DNA of 64,000 nucleotides from Rhizobium indicum (GCF_005862305.2 NZ_CP054021.1:1054001-1118000); one strand, 5' to 3'. Positions 9,178 to 19,295 are shown, counted from the first letter of the stretch. The notes: a model not told the origin generated them from the sequence alone. Numbers and translations are program-made.

Positions 9178-10164
9178 TTGAAACGACCGAACATTAAAAC
9201 GCTGCTGATCGGCGCACTCGCCGGATTGACCGCCGCCCTGCTGGTGCTGGGCGCGAGCATGCAGCCGTCGTTTTTCAGCGCGCTTCTCTACACGGCCTCG
9301 GCTCTGCCGATCCTCATCGTCGGGCTCGGCTGGGGCAATACCGCCGCGGTCTCGGCCGTCGTCAGCGCCGCGGCACTCGGCGCGATCCTGATCTCGCCTT
9401 CCTTCGCGCTGATCATGACGATGGTGACGCTGCTGCCGGCCGGTTGGCTCAGCCATCTCGCCAATCTGGCGCGTCCGGCCGCCGAACTCGGCGGACCCGA
9501 CCATCTGCTTGCCTGGTATCCGCTCTCCGACATTCTGCTGCATCTCTGCGGTCTGGTGACCCTCGCCGTCATCGTCATCGGCGTGATCATCGGCTACGGG
9601 CCTGAGATCACCGATCCGATCGTCGATCTGCTGATCACCTCGCTCAAGCAGCAGCAGCCGGAATTCATGCCCGATCCGGCAGCGACCGCGCAGACCAAGT
9701 CGCTGATCCTGCTGATGCTGCCGGCTTTGCAGGGCGGCATGTGGGTCAGCATGCTGTTTGCCGCCTATTATTTCGCCGTGCGCATCGTTGCAGCCTCCGG
9801 CCGCGGCCTTCGCCCGCGCGAGGACATTCCCTCGTCGCTGCGGATGAACCGCAACTCGATCTTCATCTTCCTGGCCGGGCTTGCCGCCTGCTTTTTCGGC
9901 GGCGTTCCGGCACTGGTCGGCGCGACCGTGATCGGCGCCTTCGGTGCCGGTTTCATGCTTTCCGGTTTCGCCTCGCTGCATTTCCGCACGCGCGGCAAGG
10001 ACTGGCGCATACCGGCCCTCATCCTCTGCTATCTGGCCTCGATGCTCATGCTGCTGCCAGCTCTCCTCATCCTCGTCCTCGGTCTCAGCGATACGCGCAA
10101 GGCGATCGCACTGACCCCGACGAAAGATGCTGATGCCCCCAAACAATCCGATACGAAAATCTGA
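9178..10164 (+). CDS. DUF2232-family integral membrane protein
   Basis: A 328-aa hydrophobic protein with about seven or eight membrane segments, for example [20 protein letters not shown] near the N-terminus and [20 protein letters not shown] in the middle, ending in a polar tail. It matches the DUF2232 proteins that sit between rpsR and rplI in Rhizobiales. The function is not established. The start is TTG with AGGA about nine bases upstream; no in-frame ATG occurs before the first membrane segment. The stop is 22 bases before rplI, so the two are probably cotranscribed. Confidence 0.8.
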   Translation: MKRPNIKTLLIGALAGLTAALLVLGASMQPSFFSALLYTASALPILIVGLGWGNTAAVSAVVSAAALGAILISPSFALIMTMVTLLPAGWLSHLANLARPAAELGGPDHLLAWYPLSDILLHLCGLVTLAVIVIGVIIGYGPEITDPIVDLLITSLKQQQPEFMPDPAATAQTKSLILLMLPALQGGMWVSMLFAAYYFAVRIVAASGRGLRPREDIPSSLRMNRNSIFIFLAGLAACFFGGVPALVGATVIGAFGAGFMLSGFASLHFRTRGKDWRIPALILCYLASMLMLLPALLILVLGLSDTRKAIALTPTKDADAPKQSDTKI

Positions 10165-10186
10165 GACACAAGAAAGGAAAAAGAAA

Positions 10187-10765
10187 ATGCAAGTCATCCT
10201 TCTCGAACGCATCTCCAAGCTCGGCCAGATGGGCGAAACCGTAAAGGTTCGCGACGGCTTTGCCCGCAACTACCTGCTGCCGCTCGGCAAGGCGCTGCGC
10301 GCCAACGCTGCCAACAAGACCCGCTTCGAAGCCGAGCGCGCGACGCTCGAAGCCCGCAACCTCGAGCGCAAGTCAGAAGCCCAGACGGTCGCCGACGTTC
10401 TCGACGGCAAGTCCTTCATCGTCGTGCGCTCCGCCGGCGAAACCGGCCAGCTCTACGGTTCGGTTGCTGCCCGTGACGTCGTCGATATTCTCGGCGCCGA
10501 AGGCTTCAACATCGGCCGCAACCAGGTTCACCTCAACACGCCGATCAAGTCGATCGGCCTGCACAAGGTCGAGCTGCAGCTACATGCCGAAGTCGAAATC
10601 CACGTCGAGCTGAACGTTGCCCGTTCTGCCGAAGAGGCAGAGCGCCAGTCCAAGGGCGAAGAACTCACCTCGGTCGACGCGATCTACGGCGTCGACGAAG
10701 ACGCGCTGCGTCCGGAAGACTTCTTCGATCCGGAAGCCGACGGCGTCGACGAAGACGAAGCATAA
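10187..10765 (+). CDS. rplI: 50S ribosomal protein L9
   Basis: Large-subunit protein with an N-terminal rRNA-binding domain ([28 protein letters not shown]), a long connecting helix and a C-terminal domain ([16 protein letters not shown]). An acidic extension after residue about 150 ends [10 protein letters not shown], giving 192 aa, as in other rhizobia. AAGGAAAAAG lies before the ATG. An upstream in-frame ATG overlaps DUF2232 and would add an unrelated tail, so it was not used. Confidence 0.97.
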   Translation: MQVILLERISKLGQMGETVKVRDGFARNYLLPLGKALRANAANKTRFEAERATLEARNLERKSEAQTVADVLDGKSFIVVRSAGETGQLYGSVAARDVVDILGAEGFNIGRNQVHLNTPIKSIGLHKVELQLHAEVEIHVELNVARSAEEAERQSKGEELTSVDAIYGVDEDALRPEDFFDPEADGVDEDEA

Positions 10766-10792
10766 TTCTCGTCGGAGTGATCCGCGTGAGGG

Positions 10793-10820
10793 AAAGCCCG
10801 GCCATCGCGCCGGGCTTTTT
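10793..10820 (+). terminator. Rho-independent terminator after rplI
   Basis: AAAGCCCGG (10793-10801) pairs with CCGGGCTTT (10810-10818) around a short loop, followed by TTCG and TTT. It closes the rpsF-rplI ribosomal region. Confidence 0.8.
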
Positions 10821-11140
10821 CGTTTCCACCCCTTCGATATGAGCCGCCGATCGGCTCGCTTCTTTTAAGGGGATTTTCCGGATGTTTTTGCTGCGTGCCT
10901 TATCGCATCGCGCTAAAGTAGCGTTCTCCGAAACGGATGGGCTGAGTCGGCGCCATGCCGTGTCGTGCGGGTGACACTGCCAGTATTTCTCCTTTGTGTC
11001 GCCCAAGACTGTGGAGAAGTCGAACAACGTGCACAGCGTTCAGGATTTAGGCGAAGCGAGCCCCCGCTCCTTTCGTAGCCTCTTGATTTTCGCGTCCGGA
11101 ATTGCAAATCCGGAACTGGAAAAAGACAGAACGGATGATG
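10821..11140. other. Intergenic region before dnaB, no gene supported
   Basis: About 320 bases after the rplI terminator. It contains a 30-codon open frame at 10882 (ATG, with AAGGGG nine bases upstream) that I do not consider a gene for lack of length or recognisable sequence. The part next to dnaB (around 11080-11130) is the likely promoter zone (CTTGATT near 11083), but no clear -10 element is evident. I see no known RNA in it. Confidence 0.4.
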
Positions 11141-12637
11141 ATGAACGACGCCGCTCGAAAGATTACAGCTGTTGCCTCGTCAGAGCAGCACTACCGCGAA
11201 GCGCCCAACAATATCGAAGCCGAGCAGGCGCTTCTGGGTGCAATCCTGATGAACAACGACGCCTATTACCGGGTGTCAGACTTCCTGAAGCCGATCCATC
11301 TCTATGAACCGCTGCATCGGAAGATCTTCGAGGTTGCCGGCGATATCATCCGCATGGGCAAGATCGCCAATCCGGTGACGATCAAGACCTTCCTGAAGGC
11401 CGACGAGAAGGTCGGCGACATGACGGTTTCGCAATATCTGGCGAGCCTGGTCAGCAATGCCGTCACCGTCATCAATGCCGAGGATTACGGTCGGGCGATC
11501 TACGACCTGGCGCTGCGCCGGGCGCTGATCACCATCGGCGAGGACGTCGTCAACATCGCCTATGACGCGCCGCTCGACATGCCGCCGCAGTCGCAGATCG
11601 AGGATACCGAACGCCGCCTCTTCGAACTGGCGGAAAACGGTCGCTACGACGGCGGCTTCCAGGCCTTCAACGATGCGGTCGCGCTGGCGATCGACATGGC
11701 GGCCGTCGCCAAGGAACGTGACGGCGGGCTTTCCGGCATTTCCACCGGCATCCATTCGCTGGATTCCAAGATGGGCGGTTTGCAGCGGTCGGACTTGATC
11801 GTGCTTGCCGGACGCCCCGGCATGGGCAAGACCTCACTTGCTACAAACATCGCCTACAATATTGCGGCCGCCTACGAAGGCGAAGTCCAGTCGGACGGCA
11901 GCATGAAGGCGAAGAACGGCGGCGTCGTCGGTTTCTACTCGCTCGAAATGTCGTCCGAACAGCTTGCCACCCGTATCATCTCCGAGCAGACGGAAGTCTC
12001 CTCCTCGAAGATCCGCCGCGGCGACATCAACGATGCCGATTTCGAAAAGCTCGTCGCCTGCTCGATGATGATGCAGAAGGTGCCGCTCTTTATCGACCAG
12101 ACCGGCGGCATCTCGATCGCCCAGCTTTCGGCCCGCGCGCGCCGTCTGAAGCGCCAGCGCGGCCTCGACGTGCTTGTGGTCGACTACATTCAGCTGATGA
12201 CCGGCTCGGGCAAATCCAGCGACAACCGCGTGCAGGAAATCACCCAGATCACCACCGGCCTCAAGGCGCTCGGCAAGGAGCTCAACGTTCCGATCATCGC
12301 GCTGTCGCAGCTCTCGCGTCAGGTCGAAAGCCGCGACGACAAGCGGCCGCAGTTGTCCGACCTTCGCGAATCCGGCTCGATCGAGCAGGACGCCGACGTC
12401 GTGCTCTTCGTGTTCCGCGAGGAATATTACGTCAAGAATTCGGAGCCGCGCGACATCCACGATCCGAAATATCCGGAATGGGAAGCGCTGTTCGACAAGG
12501 TGAAGGGCACGGCCGACGTCATCATCGCCAAGCAGCGCCACGGGCCGACGGGCACGGTGAAGCTCGCCTTCCAGGCGGAATTCACGCGCTTTGCCGATCT
12601 CGCCGATCCCTCCTTCACCCAATATGAAGAGCACTGA
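11141..12637 (+). CDS. dnaB: Replicative DNA helicase
   Basis: Hexameric 5'-3' helicase that unwinds DNA at the replication fork and recruits primase. The N-terminal domain (PNNIEAEQALLGAILMNN) is followed by the RecA-like motor with Walker A (AGRPGMGKTSLATN, about residues 222-236), Walker B (LDVLVVDYIQLM) and the QISRQVE-type motif (ALSQLSRQVESRDDKRP). Length 498 aa is standard and there is no intein in the P-loop. Three ATG codons occur in a row (11135, 11138, 11141); I used the last, and the others would add only two methionines. Confidence 0.96.
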   Translation: MNDAARKITAVASSEQHYREAPNNIEAEQALLGAILMNNDAYYRVSDFLKPIHLYEPLHRKIFEVAGDIIRMGKIANPVTIKTFLKADEKVGDMTVSQYLASLVSNAVTVINAEDYGRAIYDLALRRALITIGEDVVNIAYDAPLDMPPQSQIEDTERRLFELAENGRYDGGFQAFNDAVALAIDMAAVAKERDGGLSGISTGIHSLDSKMGGLQRSDLIVLAGRPGMGKTSLATNIAYNIAAAYEGEVQSDGSMKAKNGGVVGFYSLEMSSEQLATRIISEQTEVSSSKIRRGDINDADFEKLVACSMMMQKVPLFIDQTGGISIAQLSARARRLKRQRGLDVLVVDYIQLMTGSGKSSDNRVQEITQITTGLKALGKELNVPIIALSQLSRQVESRDDKRPQLSDLRESGSIEQDADVVLFVFREEYYVKNSEPRDIHDPKYPEWEALFDKVKGTADVIIAKQRHGPTGTVKLAFQAEFTRFADLADPSFTQYEEH

Positions 12638-12699
12638 TCGTGGGCCGGTGCTGCAACGCAGCGGCCGGACTTTCCCCCGACAATATTGACCTCTAAACT

Positions 12700-12728
12700 G
12701 GCCGGAGAATCCTTCTCCGGCCTCTTTT
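12700..12728 (+). terminator. Rho-independent terminator after dnaB
   Basis: Perfect 10-bp inverted repeat GGCCGGAGAA / TTCTCCGGCC with a three-base loop (12700-12722) followed by TCTTTT. It lies only 12 bases before the chosen alr start, so alr must either be read through or start from a promoter upstream of or within the hairpin. Confidence 0.75.
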
Positions 12729-12739
12729 CGATGTGGATC

Positions 12740-13900
12740 ATGAGCGAATTTTTCGACGCCCCCGAAGACGACAACTTTGCCTCAGCAGGCCTGCGGTTGA
12801 CCGTCGACCTGACCGCTCTGACGGAGAACTGGCGCGACATGGCGCGCCGCTCCGGTGCGGCGCGCGCCTCGGCGGTCGTCAAGGCAGATGCCTATGGCAT
12901 GGGCATCGAGGATGCCGGCGAAGCGCTCTACATGGCAGGCGCGCGCGACTTCTTCGTCGCGACCGTCGACGAGGGCGTGACGCTTCGCCTCTATGCGCCC
13001 GAGGCGCGCATCTTCGTGCTCTCAGGCATCTGGCCAGGCACCGAGCGGCGCTTCTTCGACAATGATCTAGTGCCGGTGATTTCCTCCGACGAGCAGCTCG
13101 CCTTCTGGATGGCGGTGCTTGCCGATTACGGCGACTACCCCTGCGCGCTGCATGTCGATACCGGCTTCAATCGGCTCGGACTGCATATCGACGATGCGAT
13201 CGCGCTCGCCAACGACGTCTCACGGCCGGCGAGCTTCGCGCCCGTGCTTGTCATGAGCCATCTCGCCTGCGCCGATGATCCCACCCATGCGATGAACCGG
13301 CAGCAGCTCGAATCATTCCGAAGGGTTAGCGCCGCTTATGAAGGTATCGATTCAAGCCTTGCCGCCTCGGCCGGCATCTTTCTCGGTGAGGATTATCACT
13401 TCGACCTGACCCGCCCCGGCATCGCGCTCTATGGCGGCGAAGCGGTCAGCGGCATGGCGAACCCGATGCGGCCCGTCGCGACGGCGGAAGCGCGCATCAT
13501 CCAGGTGCGCAGCGTCGAAGCCGGCGAGACGGTCAGCTATGGGCGGGCGCTGCAGCTTCCCCGCGAAAGCCGGCTGGCGATCGCCTCGGCCGGCTATGCC
13601 GACGGCTACATGCGCAGCCAGTCGAGCGGCGGTGTGCCGCTGCGCCAGGTGGTGCCGCAAGGCGGGCAAGGTTTCATCGCCGGACACAAGGTTCCGGTTG
13701 CCGGCCGGATCACTATGGACCTGACGATCTTCGATATCACCGACCTGCCTGACAACGCCGTGCGCGCCGGGGATTATGTCGAGCTGTTCGGAAAGAACAT
13801 GCCGGTGGACGATGTGGCGCGGACATCCGGCACGATCGGATACGAGATTCTGACCAGCATGGGGCTGCGCCACGAACGGCGCTACGTGGCCGAGGATTAG
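12740..13900 (+). CDS. alr: Alanine racemase
   Basis: PLP-dependent enzyme that interconverts L- and D-alanine for peptidoglycan. The PLP lysine is K48 in AVVKADAYGMG, the catalytic tyrosine region is further on (GETVSYGRALQ, then AGYADGYMR), and the substrate-loop MDLTIFDITD follows. Length 386 aa fits Alr. Several starts are possible (12686, 12731, 12740); I used the ATG giving MSEFFDAPED because the upstream ones fall in or before the dnaB terminator. dnaB-alr adjacency is conserved in rhizobia. Confidence 0.9.
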   Translation: MSEFFDAPEDDNFASAGLRLTVDLTALTENWRDMARRSGAARASAVVKADAYGMGIEDAGEALYMAGARDFFVATVDEGVTLRLYAPEARIFVLSGIWPGTERRFFDNDLVPVISSDEQLAFWMAVLADYGDYPCALHVDTGFNRLGLHIDDAIALANDVSRPASFAPVLVMSHLACADDPTHAMNRQQLESFRRVSAAYEGIDSSLAASAGIFLGEDYHFDLTRPGIALYGGEAVSGMANPMRPVATAEARIIQVRSVEAGETVSYGRALQLPRESRLAIASAGYADGYMRSQSSGGVPLRQVVPQGGQGFIAGHKVPVAGRITMDLTIFDITDLPDNAVRAGDYVELFGKNMPVDDVARTSGTIGYEILTSMGLRHERRYVAED

Positions 13901-13912
13901 CGGCCGTTCTAT

Positions 13913-14548
13913 TCAACGGCTGCTGAGGGCGAGACGGACACCGAGCGCCACGAAAAGCGCACCGAGGCCGCGATCGAGCCAGAGGCCGATTTTTTGATTA
14001 TGCCTGATTGCATCCGCAAGGCGCCCGCCGAGAAGGACGAGCGGCGGTTCGATGAAGGCGGCGACGACGATAATGAGCGCGCCATGCAGCATGAGCTGAG
14101 CCCATGCCGGCCCTGCCCCTTCGACGACGAACTGCGGCAGGAAGGCCAGGAAGAATATCGCCACTTTCGGATTGAGCAGCGACACCAGAATTCCCTGCCG
14201 ATAGATTCTTGCAACCGGCAAACTTTCACCAGCAGCCGTTATCAGGCCATCGCCGCCACCGGAGCGCAAAGCCTGAATGCCGAGCCAGACGAGATAGGCC
14301 GCACCGATCCATTTGACCGTCGAGAAGGCGACGGCGGAAGCGGCAAGTATGGCAGAGAGGCCGAGTGCAGCCATCAGTACATGCAGGCAGGCGCCGGACC
14401 AGACACCGAACAGCGCCGAAAAACCGGCACGTTTTCCGCTTCTCATCGTATGACCGAGGATGAAGGCGATGTCGGGGCCGGGCGAGAGATTGAGCAGAAC
14501 CGCCGCCGACAGAAATGCAAGCCAGTGCGCAAACGAATAATCGAACAT
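13913..14548 (-). CDS. LysE/RhtB-family amino-acid exporter
   Basis: A 211-aa membrane protein of the LysE/RhtB translocator family, which export amino acids or related compounds from the cytoplasm. The signature LLNLSPGPDIAFILGHTM is near the N-terminus, with about six hydrophobic segments and the GIQALRSGG and SLLNPKVAIFFLAFLPQF motifs in the middle. Substrate cannot be predicted. The start chosen gives MFDYSFAHWLAF; two earlier in-frame ATGs add only polar or odd residues. It converges on alr with 12 bases between the stops and is divergent from radA. Confidence 0.85.
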   Translation of the reverse strand: MFDYSFAHWLAFLSAAVLLNLSPGPDIAFILGHTMRSGKRAGFSALFGVWSGACLHVLMAALGLSAILAASAVAFSTVKWIGAAYLVWLGIQALRSGGGDGLITAAGESLPVARIYRQGILVSLLNPKVAIFFLAFLPQFVVEGAGPAWAQLMLHGALIIVVAAFIEPPLVLLGGRLADAIRHNQKIGLWLDRGLGALFVALGVRLALSSR

Positions 14549-14710
14549 CTTCACCATTCCAGATAAGCAGAAGCAAAGGATAGGCATCGGTGCGCTGATG
14601 GGGAAATCATTAGTTTTGATCCGTTGCGATAGCCATTATCTCAAGCACGACAATGATTCGATGAAGCGGCGCGTCGCTTCACTCGCGAACCCGGACTGAA
14701 AGAGTATTTG

Positions 14711-16111
14711 ATGGCGAAGGCCAGAACACAATTCATCTGCCAGAGTTGCGGCACGGTTCATAACCGCTGGGCCGGCAAATGCGAGAACTGCGGCGAGTGG
14801 AACACCATCGTCGAGGAAGACCCGATGGGCGGGATCGGCTCCGGTCCCGGCAAGACGCCGAAGAAGGGCCGACCGGTGGCGCTGACGGCACTCTCCGGCG
14901 AAATCGAGGAGGCGCCACGCATCCATACCGCCATGTCGGAGCTCGACCGGGCGCTCGGCGGCGGTTTCGTGCGCGGTTCGGCGGTGCTGATCGGCGGCGA
15001 TCCCGGCATCGGTAAATCGACGCTGCTGATGCAGGCCGCCGCCGCCCTTGCACGGCGCGGCCACAAGATCATCTACGTCTCCGGCGAAGAAGCCGTGGCG
15101 CAGGTGCGGCTGCGGGCGCAACGCCTTGCGGCAGCCGATACCGATGTGATGCTGGCAGCCGAAACCAATGTCGAGGATATTCTGGCGACGCTCGCCGAGG
15201 GCAAGCGGCCGGACCTCGTCATCATCGATTCCATCCAGACGCTATGGAGCGAACTTGCCGAATCCGCCCCGGGAACGGTGACGCAGGTGCGCACCGGCGT
15301 GCAGGCAATGATCCGTTTCGCCAAGCAGACGGGTGCCGCCATGGTGCTCGTCGGCCACGTGACCAAGGACGGGCAGATCGCCGGCCCGCGCGTTGTCGAG
15401 CACATGGTCGACGCCGTGCTCTATTTCGAAGGCGATCGCGGCCATCACTACCGCATCCTGCGCACTGTCAAGAACCGCTTCGGCCCGACCGACGAGATCG
15501 GCGTCTTCGAAATGTCAGACAAAGGTTTGCGCGAAGTCGCCAACCCCTCGGAACTCTTCCTCGGCGAGCGCAACGAAAAATCGCCGGGGGCTGCCGTCTT
15601 CGCCGGCATGGAGGGCACCCGCCCCATTCTCGTCGAGGTGCAGGCGCTGGTGGCCCCAACCTCGCTCGGCACGCCGCGGCGCGCCGTGGTCGGCTGGGAT
15701 TCGGCACGGCTGTCGATGATCCTTGCGGTGCTGGAAGCCCATTGCGGCGTCAGGCTCGGCCAGCACGACGTCTATCTCAACGTCGCCGGCGGTTACCGCA
15801 TCTCCGAACCGGCGGCCGATCTTGCCGTCGCCTCGGCGCTCGTTTCCTCGCTTGCCGGTATTGCCCTTCCTGCCGATTGCGTCTATTTCGGCGAAGTCAG
15901 CCTGTCGGGTGCCATCCGGCCGGTTGCGCACACCGCCCAGCGTCTCAAGGAAGCCGAGAAGCTGGGATTTTCCGCAGCGCTGCTTCCGTCCGCCTCCACC
16001 GAATTGCCGAAGGGCTCCGGCGGGCGCTGGAGCGAAGTCGCAAGCCTGCCGGATCTGGTCGCGCGCATCGCCGGATCGAAGGGGGCGCTACGTGTGGAAG
16101 ACGACGTTTGA
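14711..16111 (+). CDS. radA: DNA repair protein RadA
   Basis: RecA-like ATPase that helps process branched recombination intermediates. The N-terminal zinc finger uses C10, C13, C24 and C27; Walker A is GGDPGIGKSTLL (about 95-106), the RadA-specific KNRFG motif is at about 254-258, and the Lon-protease-like C-terminal domain ends VARIAGSKGALRVED. At 466 aa it is full length. The ATG follows an in-frame TTG by one codon. It is transcribed with cvpA (89 bases downstream) and purF. Confidence 0.96.
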   Translation: MAKARTQFICQSCGTVHNRWAGKCENCGEWNTIVEEDPMGGIGSGPGKTPKKGRPVALTALSGEIEEAPRIHTAMSELDRALGGGFVRGSAVLIGGDPGIGKSTLLMQAAAALARRGHKIIYVSGEEAVAQVRLRAQRLAAADTDVMLAAETNVEDILATLAEGKRPDLVIIDSIQTLWSELAESAPGTVTQVRTGVQAMIRFAKQTGAAMVLVGHVTKDGQIAGPRVVEHMVDAVLYFEGDRGHHYRILRTVKNRFGPTDEIGVFEMSDKGLREVANPSELFLGERNEKSPGAAVFAGMEGTRPILVEVQALVAPTSLGTPRRAVVGWDSARLSMILAVLEAHCGVRLGQHDVYLNVAGGYRISEPAADLAVASALVSSLAGIALPADCVYFGEVSLSGAIRPVAHTAQRLKEAEKLGFSAALLPSASTELPKGSGGRWSEVASLPDLVARIAGSKGALRVEDDV

Positions 16112-16200
16112 TCCTTTCATTGCCAAGAGTGGTGATGATATAGGAGCACACGATAAGGCACGACACGGCCGCCAAGCGGCAGTCCTGGAGTTGAATTTAC

Positions 16201-16827
16201 ATGCCCATTACGATTTTCGACGGTATTGTCATCGGCGTCGTGCTCTTCTCCGCCGTGCTGGCGATGGTCCGCGGCTTTTCGCGCGAGATCCTCTCGATCG
16301 CGAGTTGGGGCGGTTCGGCCGCCGCTGCCTATTACCTCTATCCCTACCTGCTGCCCTATGCGAAAAAATACACCGATGACGACCGCATCGCGATCGTCGG
16401 TTCGGCAGCGGTCGTCTTCCTGATCGCGCTCATCGTCATCTCCTTCATTACGATGAAGATCGCCGATTTCATCATCGACAGCCGTGTCGGCGCGCTCGAC
16501 CGCACACTCGGCTTCCTGTTCGGGGCAGCGCGCGGCGTGCTGCTCCTCGTCGTCGCCGTCGCCTTCTGGAACTGGCTCGTCGATGCCGACCACCGTCCGG
16601 CCTGGGTCAACGAAGCGAAGTCGAAGCCCTTCCTGGATTCGATGGTCGTGAAGCTGAAATCGGTTCTGCCGGAGCAATTTGCCCAGATGATACCGGAAAG
16701 CATCCGTGATAAGCTGCAGCCGCCGGCACAGGGCGCCGAAGGTACCACTCCGCCGACGGGCGACCAGGCTCCGGCGGAAGACGCACCGACCGCGCCCGCA
16801 GACGGCGCGCAGCAGCCGGCGAATTGA
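16201..16827 (+). CDS. cvpA: CvpA-family inner-membrane protein
   Basis: 208 aa with four predicted membrane segments in residues 1-125 (MPITIFDGIVIGVVLFSAVL first; FGAARGVLLLVVAVAFWNWL last) and a periplasmic or cytoplasmic Pro/Ala/Gln-rich tail from about residue 165. It belongs to the CvpA family, first named for colicin V production in E. coli and commonly linked to purF; its molecular role is not settled. GGAG lies upstream of the ATG. Here purF is 148 bases downstream, preserving the cvpA-purF pairing. Confidence 0.9.
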   Translation: MPITIFDGIVIGVVLFSAVLAMVRGFSREILSIASWGGSAAAAYYLYPYLLPYAKKYTDDDRIAIVGSAAVVFLIALIVISFITMKIADFIIDSRVGALDRTLGFLFGAARGVLLLVVAVAFWNWLVDADHRPAWVNEAKSKPFLDSMVVKLKSVLPEQFAQMIPESIRDKLQPPAQGAEGTTPPTGDQAPAEDAPTAPADGAQQPAN

Positions 16828-16975
16828 CACAGTGTTCAAGAGCTTGACCCGCCATCCGGCAATCGCCATTTGAGCGGGACGTGAAATGAGGGTCCGGCCG
16901 AGCATTCCAGCTCCGTCGGGCTCAGCTATTTCTGGAAATGCCGATCCATTCTTGTGAGAGCAGAGGCCCGCAGAA

Positions 16976-18466
16976 ATGAACCAGTCCCATTCCTTCCCGA
17001 CCGACGATCCGCTCGACGGAGATACGCTGCATGAAGAATGCGGGGTTTTCGGAATTCTGGGACACCCTGATGCCGCCGCGCTCACGGCTCTTGGCCTGCA
17101 TGCTCTGCAGCACCGCGGGCAGGAAGCGGCCGGCATCGTCTCCTTCGACGGCAAGCGCTTTTATCAAGAGCGCCACATGGGCCTTGTCGGCGACCACTAT
17201 ACCAATCCGATGACGCTCGCCCGCCTGCCCGGCAGCATTACGATCGGTCATACCCGCTACTCGACAACCGGCGAAGTGGCCATGCGCAACGTGCAGCCGC
17301 TCTTTGCCGAACTGGAAGAAGGCGGCATCGCCATTGCCCATAACGGCAATTTCACCAACGGCCTGACGCTGCGCCGCCAGATCATCGCGACCGGCGCCAT
17401 CTGTCAGTCGACCTCCGATACCGAAGTCGTCCTTCACCTCATCGCCCGTTCCCGCCACGCTTCTACGTCCGACCGCTTCATCGACGCCATTCGTCAGATG
17501 GAAGGCGGCTATTCGATGCTCGCCATGACGCGCACCAAACTGATTGCCGCCCGCGACCCGACCGGCATCCGCCCGTTGGTGATGGGCGAACTCGACGGCA
17601 AGCCGATCTTCTGCTCGGAGACCTGCGCGCTCGACATTATCGGCGCCAAGTTCATCCGCGACGTTGAGAACGGCGAAGTCGTCATCTGCGAAATCCAGCC
17701 TGACGGTTCGATCAGCATCGATGCGCGCAAGCCCAGCAAGCCGCAACCCGAGCGCCTCTGCCTGTTCGAATATGTCTATTTCGCCCGCCCGGATTCGGTC
17801 GTTGGCGGCCGCAACGTCTATACGACGCGGAAGCACATGGGCATGAACCTTGCCAAGGAATCGCCCGTCGATGCCGACGTGATCGTGCCGGTGCCGGATG
17901 GCGGCACACCGGCGGCGCTCGGCTATGCGCAGCAGAGCGGCATTCCCTTCGAATACGGCATCATCCGCAACCACTATGTCGGGCGCACCTTCATCGAGCC
18001 GACGCAGCAGATTCGCGCCTTCGGTGTGAAGCTGAAGCATTCGGCCAACCGGGCGATGATCGAAGGCAAGCGCGTGGTGCTGGTCGATGATTCCATCGTG
18101 CGTGGCACGACGTCTCTCAAGATCGTCCAGATGATCCGCGAAGCCGGGGCGCGCGAAGTCCATGTCCGCGTAGCAAGCCCGATGATCTTCTTCCCGGATT
18201 TCTACGGCATCGACACGCCTGACGCAGACAAGCTGCTGGCAAATCAGTATGCCGATGTCGAAGCCATGGCCAAATATATCGGCGCGGATTCGCTCGCCTT
18301 CCTGTCGATCGACGGCCTCTATCGCGCCGTTGGCGGCGAGGATCGCAATCCGGTCCGGCCGCAGTTCACCGACCATTATTTCACCGGCGACTATCCGACC
18401 CGCCTGCTCGACAAGAACGGCGAGTCCATGGGCAACAAAATTTCGATGCTTGCCAGCAACGGCTGA
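16976..18466 (+). CDS. purF: Amidophosphoribosyltransferase
   Basis: First committed enzyme of purine synthesis: PRPP plus glutamine gives phosphoribosylamine. The N-terminal glutaminase domain has its nucleophile at C22 (HEECGVFGILG), exposed after removal of a 21-residue propeptide, and RYSTTGE downstream. The phosphoribosyltransferase domain carries the PRPP loop VVLVDDSIVRGTTSLK at about residues 367-382. The cysteine pattern of the Fe-S-type PurF is not obvious. Length 496 aa. It follows cvpA and is followed by a terminator-like hairpin. Confidence 0.96.
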   Translation: MNQSHSFPTDDPLDGDTLHEECGVFGILGHPDAAALTALGLHALQHRGQEAAGIVSFDGKRFYQERHMGLVGDHYTNPMTLARLPGSITIGHTRYSTTGEVAMRNVQPLFAELEEGGIAIAHNGNFTNGLTLRRQIIATGAICQSTSDTEVVLHLIARSRHASTSDRFIDAIRQMEGGYSMLAMTRTKLIAARDPTGIRPLVMGELDGKPIFCSETCALDIIGAKFIRDVENGEVVICEIQPDGSISIDARKPSKPQPERLCLFEYVYFARPDSVVGGRNVYTTRKHMGMNLAKESPVDADVIVPVPDGGTPAALGYAQQSGIPFEYGIIRNHYVGRTFIEPTQQIRAFGVKLKHSANRAMIEGKRVVLVDDSIVRGTTSLKIVQMIREAGAREVHVRVASPMIFFPDFYGIDTPDADKLLANQYADVEAMAKYIGADSLAFLSIDGLYRAVGGEDRNPVRPQFTDHYFTGDYPTRLLDKNGESMGNKISMLASNG

Positions 18467-18498
18467 CACGGCGCGCCGGCTTTTCCATTGTCCATCCC

Positions 18499-18524
18499 GA
18501 GGGGTGCATTGCACCCCTCTCCCT
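18499..18524 (+). terminator. Probable terminator after purF
   Basis: GAGGGGTGC (18499-18507) pairs with GCACCCCTC (18511-18519) over a three-base loop, followed by TCCCTTC. The stem is strong but the U tract is poor, so a palindromic intergenic repeat is an alternative. Confidence 0.5.
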
Positions 18525-18544
18525 TCGTGAGGGAACACGACGTC

Positions 18545-19285
18545 ATGAACTTCAATCTTGAGGGCAAGATCGCACTCGTCACCGGTGCGTCGCGCGGCAT
18601 CGGCTATTTCACGGCGCTGGAACTTGCCAAAGCCGGCGCCCATGTGATTGCCTGCGCACGCACGGTCGGCGGGCTCGAGGATCTCGACGATGCGATCAAG
18701 GCCGTCGGCGGCACGGCGACGCTCGTGCCCTTCGACCTTGCCGACATGAACGCGATCGATGCGCTCGGCGGCTCGATCTTCGAGCGCTGGGGCAAGCTCG
18801 ACATCCTCGTCGCCAATGCCGGCGTGCTCGGCGTCATTTCGCCGATCGGCCATATCGAAGCAAAAGTGTTCGAGAAGGTGATGACCATCAACGTCACCGC
18901 GACATGGCGGCTGATCCGCTCGGTCGACCCGCTGCTGGCCCGCTCCGATGCCGGCCGTGCGGTGATCCTGTCTTCGGGTGCCGCTCACAAGTGCCGCCCC
19001 TTCTGGGGCGCCTATTCCGCTTCCAAGGCCGCGGTCGAGGCGCTGGCACGCACATGGGCCGGCGAAAGTCAAAGCACCCCGCTGCGGATCACCAGCGTCG
19101 ATCCGGGTGCCACGCGCACGGCGATGCGGGCGCAGGCGGTGCCCGGCGAAGATCCGCAGTCGCTGCCGCATCCCTCCGAGGTCGCAAATGCGATCCTGCC
19201 GTTGCTCGGGCCTGGTGTGACGGAGACGGGCAAGCTGTTTATCGTCCGGGAGAACAAGCTCGTCGATTACCGGCTGCCTGAATAA
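18545..19285 (+). CDS. SDR-family NAD(P)-dependent oxidoreductase
   Basis: A 246-aa classical short-chain dehydrogenase: MNFNLEGKIALVTGASRGIG with the TGxxxGxG cofactor motif at residues 13-20, a VANAG motif, and the catalytic YSASKAAVEAL. It may reduce or oxidise a small carbonyl or alcohol substrate; nothing in the sequence narrows it down. An in-frame ATG 19 codons upstream lies inside the purF hairpin and was rejected. It is 78 bases after purF on the same strand, and converges on the broken GH25 gene. Confidence 0.85.
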   Translation: MNFNLEGKIALVTGASRGIGYFTALELAKAGAHVIACARTVGGLEDLDDAIKAVGGTATLVPFDLADMNAIDALGGSIFERWGKLDILVANAGVLGVISPIGHIEAKVFEKVMTINVTATWRLIRSVDPLLARSDAGRAVILSSGAAHKCRPFWGAYSASKAAVEALARTWAGESQSTPLRITSVDPGATRTAMRAQAVPGEDPQSLPHPSEVANAILPLLGPGVTETGKLFIVRENKLVDYRLPE

Positions 19286-19295
19286 GCTAGACGTT

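Noticed and set aside
10882..10974. 30-codon open frame with AAGGGG upstream before dnaB
   Set aside because: Too short, no conserved or recognisable sequence; chance ribosome-site match.
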